Positions 1 through 11,459 of a DNA stretch of 64,000 nt are shown piece by piece; position 1 is the stretch's first letter, and every line of letters begins with the position of its first letter. The notes below the pieces were generated by a model, which had not been told where the DNA came from, made no database searches, and saw only the letters and a program-made list of their open reading frames with translations. Location of the stretch: NCBI GenBank assembly GCA_029721515.1, contig CM056562.1:12371335-12435334 (forward strand). The letters are read 5' to 3'. The position numbers and the translations under genes were made by a program. Source of the DNA: Synanceia verrucosa (lineage: Eukaryota; Chordata; Actinopteri; Perciformes; Synanceiidae).

Positions 1-865
1 TTACCAATCATTATGGTAGTCTTAAATTGATTTCACCTGGCTTGAATCACAAATCAGTGATTGAAGAACACTGCAAATGACATCAAGTCAAGAAAGGTAC
101 TGAATTTATCTAATTTCCCTCGAGACTGATGAAACATCCATCTATCTACCTATCTATCTATATCACTGCTGCAGTTCCTGGTCAGTTTGTATAACTATCT
201 GTGCAGCGAATCCTTCTTATTGATATTTTTTCTGAGCTTGCAATGCTGCATTATTTTACCAATTTGACCTGCATGAGGCTAGCTGTATTCTAGTATACAG
301 ATTTACACAAGATAAGACAAGCCTTCAGTGATACCTGATACTAACTGCAGACAGTGCGCACACTCTTGTGCTCACGCACACACACACACATTTAGATGCA
401 TTTCCACACACTCACCCTCATCAAACACACCACACACATTAACACATATTGATTCTTTGAGTCACTTTACCAAAAGTTTGGCACACAAAAAGTGTGCGCA
501 TAGCACTTCCTATTTAATGTAGGCTCATGAAACGGTTCGTATGATATCATACAAAAATTGAGGCACAGATTTTCGTGCATATCTCATGAATGACTGGCTA
601 CATGAGCAAGCCCCAAACTGCTAATGTAGGCTAAGATAGAAGGCTCTGAGTGATACTTAATGAAGAGCTGTTTGGGAAGAGCGGCTCTTCTGAGGGAGCC
701 AAGCCAAAAGAGCTGAATCTCTGAGAAGAACTGGACTTCCCATCACTACTCTCAACCACAGAAGCTGCAAAGGTGTTTTTTTTTTCCTTTGGTGAGGGAG
801 AGGGAAGGGGTGAGACAACAGAGAATCTAAAATCCCAAAATCTTGATTCTTAGACATATGTAAGT
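1..865. other. Unassigned non-coding DNA
   Basis: No gene or recognised transposon. It holds a short interrupted TATC tract near 139-168, a CA-rich stretch at about 358-440, and a short T run at 777-786. The small open frames here come from CA-rich or random sequence and have no protein-like composition. Confidence 0.6.
139..168. repeat. Short TATC-type microsatellite
   Basis: An interrupted run of CTAT/CTAC tetranucleotides, about seven units. It is a simple-sequence repeat typical of fish genomes. Confidence 0.7.
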
Positions 866-1000
866 AACACAATAGTTACTTTTTCTGGTAACTAGTTATT
901 TTTATTGTGGAGTAATTCAGTTACTAACTCAGTTACTTTTTGAGAGCAGTAACTAGTAATGATAACTAATCATTTTTTAAAAGTAACGTGCCCAACACTG
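866..1000. mobile_element. End of a non-autonomous hAT-type element
   Basis: The stretch is built from repeated GTTACT/TAACTAGT words and ends with CCCAACACTG at 991-1000. That is the inverted terminal sequence (CAGTGTTGGG on the other strand) of a very common vertebrate hAT-like family rich in these words. No matching opposite end is visible upstream, so this is a solo or 5'-deleted end. Family membership is recalled from the sequence pattern, not searched. Confidence 0.65.
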
Positions 1001-3695
1001 GCTGTCACGCAGTCCAATGGTGCTGTTGAAACCTGCTTTAAGTTGCATCTGATTTTTTCTCACCACTCTTTTAGCTATTGAAAGTAGTCTCTGAATTGCA
1101 AAACTCTCTACTGATTATGCCCACTTTTGAAAAAATTATTCCAACAAAATTATGTAATCTACATAATTACTGTATTAATGGTGTCAGTCTATTTTGCAAC
1201 CATTACAATCTCTCACTCCTCTGCATGTGATTTACAGTTACTATCTGAGGTTGATTTGAGTGCTGAAAAACTGTATTCATGCTGTTTTGTCTAGCTTTTG
1301 CAAACACATATTGAACATTTCATTACTCTGCTGACAATGAGAGTGAAATATTTTGCCTTGCACTGCAAACAACCCTCAACTGTTTACTTCTCCCATCTGG
1401 CTTGGGGAAATTGCTTAATAACTATTTTTTTCCAGTCCTGTTTTATCAAGCTTTCCATCCATACAATTAAAAAAATGATCAAAAATGGTTTGGTGCCTGT
1501 CTATAATAATATAACATGCATTGGGAATCAACCATTTCTTAAAAGAATCAAAGAGCAGTTATTTAAACTGCTCAGGTCTATTAAGAATGGTGTATGGCTC
1601 TTTGCAACACAAAGCCTTATTGTGAATTTAGTGTTTTCTCAGAAAGAATCAAATCTCCACAAACTTTTCTTTTAGGTTTAGAAGGGTTTTCTTTTTGCCA
1701 CCACAACCACCCACTCACAAGCCAGAAGGCATGAAGACATGCATGGAAATAACATATAAAAAACATGCTCACCTCACAACACAAGGCTCCTGAATTTAGC
1801 CTTTCATGTTCCTGCAGTCTGTATTATCCTGTGTTTATTTTATTGTTATTCTCAGCCATCTGGTTTACGACATACCTGGTTAACACATGAAGTGACACTG
1901 CCAACATAACAGTGCTATGTTGCAAAATAAAATACTAATACGATTGAAAACTTTCCAATACAGATGCATATTCTTTACTGGTCAATTCCCACTGGACTTT
2001 GAATATAACTCATCTTTCCAACAACAAGTAGTGTACAATCTAAGTGGTTAAATAATGCATACTTCCTATATACTCAAACGTACATTTTTAGCCCAGGGGA
2101 TCCAATAACATACTCATACTCACACATGCTCAGTGAGAGGTTGTGACGTAAGCTTTTGCACGACTACTAAAATAACATAATCATCCAATATATACTATAA
2201 CCTTTTGAGATGCTAAAATGATGAATGGCCTGACAGAAAAAAATATAATTTGGATAATAGTGAGGTTTAATAAGGGATTATCATACTTTGTCTTTACATC
2301 ATGTTTGCACATGATCATGTCATGATCTAGGTTGTGTGAATTTCACAAACCAATCAAAAAAAAAATGTTAAGAACAAGTCTGTAACTGTAACAGATGTTG
2401 AAAACACGAGCGAACCAGATGGAAAACAAAAACAATCTGAATGTATTAGTCAGTGGGAAGGTTACTGCAGCTGTCCATATTATATATATTATATTATAAT
2501 ATTTATGCTTCACATGTTAATAGAACTTTTGATACAACCTGCAGACTTTGGTAAATGAGGCTGAATCAGTGTTGTTTCAGTGATTGTCATCGCTTACCTC
2601 AAAGGCCTCATGATGTGAATATAGACCAGTCATATTCATCTACTGTTGATTGCTAATTTTGTTTGTAACATTTTATTCAGTGACTCATCTTTTATTACAC
2701 AGCTTTGCTGAAAACACTGAATGTCTCCTGTTAATTATGTTCCTGTGCAGCTATTCTGCATTCACACTTGATATTCAATGGCAATGTTTAGTCAGCAGTG
2801 TGAAAAGGGTGGGAAGGTCATGGTAGCTGTATTGTACTGTACAACAGAAACACTAGGGGTTTGTTCCCTATGAAATAGCTAGTGTTGACATTTTTATTGG
2901 CCTGAACATTCAACCTCTTTCTCCAACCTAAATCCAGTTATTGACCTTGCCATAACCATAATTTATTTGTAGGGAGCAGGGACTGTGAGAATATCCAATT
3001 ATATAATGATATTTCTCACTAAACATCTGGAAACACAACTATGCAAACCATCATGCATCTACTTTAGACCTGACAAATATAATTTATAATAATATAAAAT
3101 TCTACAGAAGAAGAAGAAGCTATTTACGCTGTAGATATTGGTGTTTGATGCTTGCCAGTAAACTGTGAAGTTGTTTTTTTCTTTTCCTTTTTACAAAGCT
3201 GTGTTGAGTCTTAAAAGCATGGTCTGAATAATCTGATTCATGACACATTAGATGTGTGACCTGATCGCTGCATATTTAGTTATTGGCTAGGACAGTTTGC
3301 ACAGGGAATGTGAATGAGAAAAGCCTCTAGTCTCTCTGCAGTAACTGTCAAGGTGCCTTTTAAGCTTTTAATTAAGTGACCTATAATAAAGACTGCAGCT
3401 GCACTGAGCAGCCCTCAGATATGACTGTCTATAACCTCAGTATTATTAGTTGAAATGTATGTATGATCACCCCAAGAAAATCCAAAACTGACTCCGCTGC
3501 AAATTCATTCACTTAATTTACACTCTTTCAAAAAACAAGAGTATTTTTTTATTATGATCAAGCACCAATAAAACAAACAACACTGTAGAGAAGCAACTAG
3601 GGAATGGTTTAAGCAGGGACTGACAAATGTGGTTTAGAAATATTTTCGCCAGCTACAATTGTAAATTACTTACCTGTATATTGCTGTGGGAATAG
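1001..3695. other. Unassigned non-coding DNA
   Basis: About 2.7 kb of AT-rich sequence with no recognised gene or repeat. The 125-codon open frame near 1298-1675 lacks protein-like composition or splice context and is probably chance. A short GAA tract lies at about 3103-3118. The stretch around 3290-3420 is less repetitive and could be conserved, but this cannot be judged from one sequence. Confidence 0.5.
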
Positions 3696-4105
3696 TCAAG
3701 TTTATTTGTATAGCCCAATATCACAAATTATGAATTTGCCCCATTGGGCTTTACAATCTGTACAGGATATGACACCCTCTGTCCTTTACAAATGACCCTC
3801 GCATCGACTAAGGAAAAACTCCCCCAAAAAAAACCTTTTAACAGGGAAAAAGAAACGGAAGAAACCTCAGGAAGAGAGACAGAGGAGGGATCCCTCTTCC
3901 AGGATGGACAGACGTGCAATAGATGCCATGTGTACAGAATAACAACGATGAAAACACATTAACACTACATACAAAATTGTATGGAAATGTCCAACTCAAT
4001 ATAACAACAGCTAATATACAGTGTGTATATATAGAATTGTATGAGAGTGTCCAAGGGGATGAAGAGCATCATCAAGCTATCAGCAAAGGATGAGAAGCAT
4101 GTCTT

Positions 4106-4240
4106 CCACCACACCAACCAGAAGAAGCCTGGGCAGCACGTCTTCCTCTCCACCACACCAACCAGAAGAAGCCTGGGCAGCACGTCTTCCTCTCTCCACC
4201 ACACCAAACAGGAGAAGCCTCCGCAAGATGACCTCGTCAC
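4106..4240 (-). repeat. 44-46 bp tandem repeat in LINE 3' region
   Basis: Three adjacent units begin with CCACCACACC at 4106, 4150 and 4196 and share an AGAAGAAGCCTGGGCAGCACG core. The third unit is diverged. Weaker look-alikes continue to about 4530. They lie in the 3' untranslated region of the L2 copy, and the open frames seen here are by-products of the repeat. Confidence 0.85.
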
Positions 4241-4718
4241 CACCACGTCACTCAGAACCAGAAGATGAAGCCTGACTAGTCTGCACAACCACTACTCCAC
4301 CAGGTAGACTGGATCCATGGATACCTGTGAGATGAGAACGCACAGGGACTACGAGGCACAAAACTAATCTGCAGCATGTGTTAAAGGGAGGAAGAGTAAA
4401 CACATCCCCTTCTCCACTACCCTAACAGATACAACCTGAGCAGCATCGCCTCTTCTCCGTCTCACCACCCTCACGACAGACGAAGCCTGGATGACACCAC
4501 CTCCTTCTCACCAAGTAGCGTCAGCTCACGGACACCTGGGAGCTGAAAGCACAGGGACTCCAGGGAAGAAGATGAGTTAGTAAAATGACTTAATGGAGGC
4601 ATCGAAATGAAGAAGGAGAGAAGCTCGGTGTGTCAGAGGAAGTCCCCCGGCAGTCTAGACCTATAGCAGCATAACTAAGGATTGATCCAAGGCAGCCTGA
4701 GTCAGCCTTGGATCAGTC

Positions 4719-5561
4719 CTAACTATAAGCACTATCAAAAAGGAAAGTCTTAAGCCTACTCTTGAATAAGGGGATGGTGTCTGCCTCCCAGATTGAAAGA
4801 AGGAGTTGGTTCCACAGAAGAGGAGCTTGATAACTGAAAGCTCTAGCTCCCATTCTACTTTTATAAACCCTAGGAACTGCTAATAGTCCTGCATTCTGAG
4901 AGCGCAGAGTTCTAGCAGGATTATAAGGCACTATTAGCTCTTTAAGATAAGATGGTTCCTGACCATTCAGTGCCTTGTAGGTGAGGAGGAGGATTTTAAA
5001 TTCTATTCTAGATTTTACAGGGAGCCAGTGCAGAGAGGCTAACACCGGAGAAATATGGTCTCTTTTCCTGGTTCTGGTCAGAACACGTGCTGCAGCGTTC
5101 TGGACCAGCTGGAGAGTCTTGATAGACTTATTAGGGCAGCCTGATAATAAGGAATTGCAGTAGTCCAGCCTAGAAGTTACAAAAGCATGGACTAATTTTT
5201 CTGCATCGTTTTGGGAGAGAATATGCCTTATTTTTGCAATGTTACGCAGATGGAAAAAAGCTGTTCTAGCTGTTTGTTTCATGTGGACATTGAAGGACAT
5301 ATCTTGATCAAAAATTACCCCTAGATTCCTTACAGTGGTGCTCGAGGCTGGTGCAAAGCCACCTAGAGTAAATAAGTCATTAGATAGGTTATTTCTGAGA
5401 TTTTCGGGGCCAATTAAAATAACCTCAGTTTTATCTGAATTTAACAACAAGAAATTGTGCGTCATCCAAGTTTTTATATCCTGTAGACATGTTTGGAGTT
5501 TAGCTAACTGGCTGGATTCGTCTGACTTAAATGACAAATATAGCTGAGTATCATCTGCATA
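4719..5561 (-). pseudogene. L2 reverse transcriptase, C-terminal fragment
   Basis: This frame begins with YADDTQLYLSF (codons from 5561 downward), the polymerase catalytic box. It continues without a stop for about 280 codons. It contains the LLNSDKTEVILIG and NLGVIFD motifs of the palm, LDYCNSLLSG, NAAARVLTRTRKRDHISPVL and LHWLPVKSRIEFKILLLTYKALNG. It ends FKSRLKTFLFD before the stop, the usual C-terminus of this LINE clade. The length and absence of internal stops suggest a moderately young insertion. It is separated from the upstream half by a frameshift at about 5562-5580, so no complete enzyme is encoded. Confidence 0.9.
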
Positions 5562-5965
5562 ACAGTTTATGAAATATATGAAAGTTTATGGAGTGTTTTC
5601 TGATAACATTGCCTAAAGGAAGCATATATAAAGTAAATAGAACTGGCCCAAGCACAGAACCTTGAGGAACTCCATAACTGACTATGGACTGCATGGAGAA
5701 CTCATCATTAACGTGAACAAACTGTGATCGATCCGATAAGAAGGATTTGAACCAGCTTAAAGCAGTTCCCCTAATGCCAATTAAATGTTCTAATCTCTGC
5801 AACAGGATATGGTGGTCAATAGTATCAAAAGCAGCGCTAAGATCTAACAAGACAAGTACTGAGACGAGTCCATTGTCTGAAGCAATTAGCAGGTCATTAG
5901 TAATTTTCACCAGAGCGGTCTCGGTGCTATGATATTTTCTAAATCCTGACTGAAAGTCCTCAAAT
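5562..5965 (-). pseudogene. L2 reverse transcriptase, N-terminal fragment
   Basis: This fragment carries the central polymerase motifs. FQSGFRKYHSTETAL is followed by motif A, LLDLSAAFDTIDHH, with its catalytic aspartate, then the thumb-side segment ending GTALSWFKSFLSDR. Motif B is GVPQGSVLGPVLFTLYM. The frame then runs past INFH and is lost just before the YADD box, whose codons lie in another frame at 5550-5561. The upstream reading frame beginning near 6021 belongs to flanking DNA, so the true protein boundary is the truncation near 5965. In an intact element the enzyme copies the element RNA at a nicked genomic site. Here truncation and frameshift make it non-functional. Confidence 0.88.
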
Positions 5966-8900
5966 AGAATAAAATAGAATAAAATAGGTTTACACTTTTG
6001 CAAATAGTGCACCAAAGTCAAGGACTAAAGATTCCAAATGCTGTTGAATACAGAACAACTGTTCTTTTGTCCATTTTCAGAGACAGAATGTTATTATTTC
6101 TAGCGCCTAATTACTATTCCTGTTATTGCGCTCCAATTTGCAGCTGTATAAATTTAAGTGAAGCAAGTAATTATAATGAGGACCTGACCTCATCAGAAAA
6201 GGAGTTTCAAATCCTCAGCAGCATCACCAGAGGAGTACTGGTGATACACAGATGAAATAGTAATTAATATTTAAGTGCCTCTGTGTAGTCTATCCCCCAC
6301 CCAAGCTGATCATCTGATGGTTTCCCCTGGATAGCCTTTTAATAACTCCAGTTTAGATTATTTTTCAAAACAATCATGACCTTTGTGACCATATTTCCAT
6401 TGTAATAACAATCATAATAATAATAACTCGTGCAACCCTGTTTCTCAATAAGTAGCGTGATGGAGAGATCTCCCTGTGGGGAATGCTCCTCCACCCTTCA
6501 TAAAGTGGGGGGTGGCGGTTAATAAAGGAGATAATAAAAGACACTTAAATGTTAAATTCAAACTCGTCAACATGGTCATCATCCAGACCAGTGATGAACC
6601 ATTCATGATTTATCGTGAAAAATCCATCTAAAAAAATCTAAGCTGTTAAAAAACAGGTAATCATTGTATTTTTTTTACTTCAGATTTTTACCATCCTACT
6701 TTGTTACGACTGACTTTCCACTAACATTTTTACCTGTGTCAAAACAAAATATTAGAAATCAACATTTGGATGACAAGGTCAACTCATAACAAACATTGTC
6801 AGTATAGCAAAGGTTCCTCTTGGGACCAGGATGAAAAATGTATAGCCCATCAGTCATGAACATCACTGGTTGTGTAATGAGAGAAGAACAAGGTGAGAGC
6901 ATCTACAGCTAAAGAAGAAATATCAATATAAGAAGAAAGCATTGGCCTCTTACTCCAGCAAAACTCTGTTTCTTTTGAGAGCCTTTAAAGTTTCCATGCA
7001 AAGAATAAGAATCATACATGGCAACCTGAGCTTTTAAATACTACCAAAAGAAAAACTTCCCAAAGGAAGGCTTTGATGCTCGTCTACAATGCTGTGCAGC
7101 AGCAGGAGCAGACAATAACACAAACAAAACTAAATACTGTGACACTGCTCAACTGATGTCGCCGGTCAGATTACACATCTGCTAAACTCTGCAAGACGTC
7201 GAAACAAAGAGCCTCTTCAGCAGTGTGGAAAAGCATGTTTAGGTAATGCCCTAAAAAAGATGAAAGAGAAGATACTAAAGGAAAGAGAGAGAAGCTAACT
7301 TTGTGAGTGACTTTACCTGCAAAGAAGAGCTGTTATAAGGTTTTATGGAATCCTGAAGGAAGAATCACATCTACAATACACTGTAGGCCACCCAAAAAAA
7401 CATCTAAAAATGTTTCAATTTATCAGCTGCCTTATGTTATCTGCTTTGTTCTAACGTCATGATTTCTTTTGGGATCAAATGCTAAAATATTCAAGTCTTT
7501 TCTTAATTAAACACTTCATCAAATCCAGAAATAGGAGTTTGTGCATGTCAACTGTGTCTCAATATATTTGATGTTGCTCAACTCCAATGATATCAAATAA
7601 TAGATTATTTGATAGACTGCAGTATCTGTTTTAGTTTCTATTACTCTTCTGAGCGAGTGTACAGAAAGACAGGAGAATTTGGGCAAAGGATGAGGAGGGG
7701 GTCACCTTCAGAGCCTGTCTAATCCTTTAGTTCATCTATCCCAAATTTAATTCACTTTAAATTGAAGATAAGGGGAAGTTTCGCTCAATTAACTTCAAAC
7801 TCATGGATAATGGATGATGAAGACAGTCGTTGTTGAATGTGGTTCAGGCTTAAGATCTACATGTTTTCTCTGGTACTTTGAATGCCAGTAAGATACAAAT
7901 AGGTGATGTGTTTATTTAACTATTTATTTAACTAATAACTGGGCTACTGTGACAAAAGCACTTTACTGTATAATAATTAAATATATCCAGTGTGTCAGAA
8001 ACAAAGAGTACTGTATCATCTGCTTTTTCCAAGGCCACTTAACAAAGTGTGTAGTACAGTGAATGAACAAATACTTTATATACAAAACTATATGTGATTG
8101 TCAAAATGTATTGCTCAGATATTTGAATATATTTACATTATTATGAAATAGCAATGAAATATGTGCTGTTGAATAATTTTACTTATATTGAAAGGGAAAT
8201 TGGAACGATCCATAAACTCCCAAAGCCTTATCATCAAAAGAAGTGTCTGCATGATTGTAAAATATGACATTTTGGGTTCTAACCCATTCCAGAGTAAAGT
8301 TTGGGTGAGCAAATGTTGTCAGTCCGCTGTGGGAGCATTAGCGAAGGTGTTAGGAGTGGAGGAAGTGGAAATGAAAAAAAAAAATTGAGCAGAGAGGGGT
8401 AATATTTCACGCTCCTGTTTTGTCTGGTGGCAGTTATCAGCAGCTGCCAGTCTGATAATTGCTGCTTGAGGCCCGGCGCTACTACTTCAAGTTTGCACTG
8501 ACAGCCCAATTCAAGCTTTGAGCCACGGGAGCTGCAGCCTGCTGCTACGTAGCTGTTGGGGTAACACTGCCTTCTGTTTGATATCACAGCACAGTCGCTT
8601 GTGGCGTGCTTACTTGAAGTAGTCTTCTAAAGTTTGCCTTATTCAGAGTGTATACATGGAATTTATATGTGATCATAGAGGAAGCCAAATGCATGGGAGT
8701 GGACAGTGTCCACAGCTGCCAGCTTGTTAGTGGCGGATGGAGTCACGTTTTGTGTTGAGATTAAGCAGAGAGGAGCTGGCCTACGTTCCTGCCTGGTCAT
8801 TTGTAAAGTGTGAAACAAGCCAACATTGCTGGGGCGTGTGTAGAAATATTAAGGAGAAATAGATTGCCAAGAAGGGCAAGAGAAAAACGACAGGGATTTT

Positions 8901-9479
8901 CTTTGATTTAAGACCCGGCGTTCCCCGTCGAAGAGTTGTGGCTGTGTTGTGTACAATCAACACGCTCTGTCACTTAGCCACCAGATAACTGATGTTCCAC
9001 TCCCCTCATAACCAGAAGCTATCAGTCTGGGACTTCTGCTTGTATCTTTCCTGTCGTCTCTCAAGTAAATTACAGCTCAGCAGTTCCAGATAGCTTGATG
9101 TTCTACCCCTGCCCTCCATCTCTCTTTCTCCTTTGCCCTTCATTTCTCTCTTTTCTCTGTTATTTAATTTCATCAGCAGACAGTGTGCACAATCACAACG
9201 CTAACTCACCGCAAATATAAGTAATAGGTGTGCATCACCAGGGTCAGTACTGCCAGTCATTCAGTTATTTGCATAAAGGATAAATGATCACTGATTTCAT
9301 AAATTTATAGAAAAGTTTAAAAAGCATAATGCAACTACATGTATTTATTCTTTCATCAAACTGTGTCTCATGATCATGGTATATATAGAATAGTTAAAAT
9401 ATACATTTTCATTTTTATTAAATGACTAAATAATAAAAAAATCCAAAGTCCAAAGTTGACAAAATGTACCTACCAGTAC
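5966..9479. other. Unassigned non-coding DNA
   Basis: About 3.5 kb with no gene I can support and no clear transposon. The stretch at about 8400-8590 is richer in GC, with CAGCTG and GATAA words and little simple sequence. It could be a regulatory element, but nothing in this sequence alone proves it. A T/C-rich patch lies near 9110-9170. Confidence 0.5.
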
Positions 9480-9625
9480 ATCTAGCTCACTATTACCAAG
9501 GTAGCTGTCCTTTTTGCTTCCAGTCTTTGTGCTAAGCTAAGCTCCATATTTACCACACAGACATGGTGAGAATGGCATCAGTCATCTCATTTAACTGTGG
9601 AAGTAAGGAAGTGATTAAGCAGCAA
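9480..9625 (+). repeat. Fragment of a common fish interspersed repeat
   Basis: It contains the hallmark stretch CCAGTCTTTGTGCTAAGCTAAGCT, followed by a CATATTTACCACACAGACATG segment and a CATCTCATTTAAC segment. This word order recurs in many teleost introns in my recollection. Related pieces occur in this window at about 22190-22297, 49604-49665, 50497-50568 and 50648-50690. The class of the element is not clear to me. Confidence 0.6.
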
Positions 9626-9850
9626 TCAACAATTCTTAAAACTAGTCCTTAAAAATACAGTTTGTTGTCAGTCTGTTGGGTATTTTATGTTTAGAACCAG
9701 CTGAGCAAATAAATGCTTGGCTTGTAGTTGCTTTTATTTTTCTAAAAAATACCAAGGTCTCTCTACTGAGAACCTTTTTGAGTGAAGCCTGAACAGTGTG
9801 CATAAATAATGCAGCTTGGAGTCCCATTGGCTCAGCAGCCAAAAGGTATA

Positions 9851-9901
9851 CAGTCATGGAAAAAAATATTAGACCACCCTTGTTTTCTTCAATTTCTTGT
9901 T
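9851..9901 (+). repeat. Left terminal inverted repeat of Tc1 element
   Basis: It starts CAGTCATGGAAAAA directly after a TA and pairs with the right end with a single A/T mismatch over 51 bp. It is the transposase binding and cleavage end of the element. Confidence 0.93.
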
Positions 9902-10148
9902 AATTTTAATGCCTGGCTCAACTAAAGGTACATTTGTTTGGACAATTATAATGATAACAACAAAAATAGCTCATCAGAGTTTAATTTAAGAACTAAGGAT
10001 TATTCATTTTCCATGGTTTTCTTGATAATAACCAAAATTACTTAAATTCTTACATCAATAGCTATGGCATTGTACCGCCAAAAACACTACTTTTAAGCAT
10101 TCCATGTTTTCTTTTCTGTTTGCTTTAAACACATGATACACACAAGAG

Positions 10149-11176
10149 TTAATACTTGATTGCATAACCATTGTTTTTGATGACTGCAGCCATGTGTCTT
10201 GGCATGCTCTCCACCAGCTTCTGACATTGTTCTGCTGTCACAGCAGCCCATTCCTGTTGGACAAATTCAAACAAATTTTCTTTGTTTTTGGGCTTGTGGT
10301 TCTCCATTTTGAGTTTGATGATTTTCCACAGGTTTTCAATTGGATTAAGATCTGGTGATTGAGCAGGCCAAGGCATGGTGCGAATGTTGTGGTTCTCCAT
10401 CCAGGCTTTAACTGACCTTGCCGTGTGGCAAGGGGCATTGTCTTGTTGGAAAATCCAGTCATTCGAGGCAGGAAAGAGTTTTCCAGCTGATGGAAGAAGA
10501 CTGTTTTCAAGGGTAGTCCTGTACTTGACCTGGTTCATTCGGCCTTCACACAATTGCATTTGCCCTGTTCCACTCAGACTGAAACAACCCCAGATCATGA
10601 CTGATCCACCCCCATGTTTTACTGTAGGGGCAAGACAGTCTGGGTTGTAAGCTTCTCCAGGCTTCCTCCTAACCAGTAAGTTGGCTGGAGTGGGCATCAA
10701 TTCAAAATTGGATTCATCACTGAAGAGAACCTTAGCCCAATCATCAACAGTCCAATCCTTGTGGTCTCGAGCAAAGAGTAACCGGGCCTTCCTCTGCCTT
10801 TCATTGATGAAGGGCTTCTTGCGTGCTCTGTGTGACTTCAAAACAGCTTCAACAAGTCGGTTTCGAACTGTCCTTGCCGAGCAAGTCACATTTCTCGACA
10901 GTGCCCACTCATTTTTAAGGTCCCTGGGGGTCTGACGACGATTCCTGACACAGGAACGGATGAGTGCACGGTCATCTCGTGTGGTTGATTGACGTTTCCT
11001 GCCACGGCCAGGTATCAATTTGGTAGTGCCATGTTCAGCTTGTTTTTTTGTTGTAATGAACGGCTGTCTTGGAGATCTTCAGTTTTTTTCGCTACCTGTC
11101 TCTCACTCATGCCAATTTCCAGCAGTGCCAAGATGGCTGCCTTTGTTGCTTCACATAATTCTTTTGTTTTAGGCAT
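10149..11176 (-). pseudogene. Tc1 transposase (DD34E), N-terminally frameshifted
   Basis: A cut-and-paste transposase that would bind the terminal repeats and move the element between TA sites. The predicted start is the ATG at 11176, opening MPKTKELCEATKAAI, the first part of the paired-like DNA-binding domain. Two seven-base A tracts (on the coding strand, near 11087 and 11045) shift the frame, and the first frame stops at about 11015. From about 11018 a 288-codon frame runs to the stop. It has a GRGRKRQ AT-hook-like motif at its start, LFSDESNF (first catalytic Asp), HGGGSVMIWGCF, QQDNAPCHTA (second Asp) and SPDLNPIENLW (Glu). Exactly 34 residues separate the last two, which is the DD34E signature. 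All catalytic residues survive, but the DNA-binding half is broken. Confidence 0.9.
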
Positions 11177-11406
11177 TATGTGAGAGCTGACAACTTCTGA
11201 GTTGTGCTACGGCTTGAATGTAAGCAGGAAACCACTCTAGGCCTTTGCATGTGCAGTGCTGCTTGTGACATGAAATGGCCTCTTATATACCCTGGGAATC
11301 AATTAAGCTTAAGAATGTCAAATAGGACATAAAGTATTATGTGACCAGCTGCATTTTTTGTTGTGTTCATTGTATTATACGTTTAGTGGTACCAGATATT
11401 AGAATG

Positions 11407-11457
11407 AACAAGAAATTGAAGAAAACAAGGGTGGTCTAATAATTTTTTCCATGACTG
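11407..11457 (-). repeat. Right terminal inverted repeat of Tc1 element
   Basis: Reverse complement of the left end, finishing CCATGACTG directly before a TA. It is the outer boundary of the transposon on the transposase 5' side. Confidence 0.93.
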
Positions 11458-11459
11458 TA

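Larger units (their letters stand above)
3696..5965 (-). mobile_element. 5'-truncated L2-clade LINE retrotransposon
   Basis: A non-LTR retrotransposon copy in minus orientation. Read on the minus strand it begins inside the reverse transcriptase at about 5965, runs through the C-terminal domain (stop at 4719), and continues into about 1 kb of 3' region. It ends near 3696 in the fish LINE tail sequence seen on the plus strand as TTTATTTGTATAGCCCAAT. The apurinic endonuclease and the first reverse transcriptase motifs are missing, as expected from incomplete target-primed reverse transcription. AATAGAATAAA-type repeats flank the truncated end, and I could not define a convincing target-site duplication. 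The clade is assigned from the motif wording (AFDTIDHHILL, GVPQGSVLGP, YADDTQLYL, LDYCNSLLSG). Rex1 or another CR1/L2 relative is the alternative. Confidence 0.9.
9851..11457 (-). mobile_element. Nearly complete Tc1-like DNA transposon
   Basis: The 1607-bp element has terminal inverted repeats that match over about 51 bp with one mismatch (9851-9901 and 11407-11457), both starting CAGTCATGGAAAAA. Weaker similarity extends to roughly 90 bp. TA dinucleotides flank it at 9849-9850 and 11458-11459, the expected Tc1/mariner target duplication. It carries one transposase gene on the minus strand. The near-identical ends indicate a fairly recent insertion. The copy may still be mobilised in trans, because its ends are intact while its own enzyme is frameshifted. 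Confidence 0.95.

Noticed and set aside
328..522. 64-codon open frame rich in His and Thr
   Set aside because: It is a translation of CA-rich simple sequence, not a gene.
3744..4288. Several overlapping open frames on both strands
   Set aside because: They lie in the 3' untranslated region of the L2 LINE and its tandem repeat. The repeated residues simply mirror the repeated DNA.
10375..10935. Plus-strand open frames of 84-91 codons
   Set aside because: Antisense shadows of the Tc1 transposase on the minus strand.
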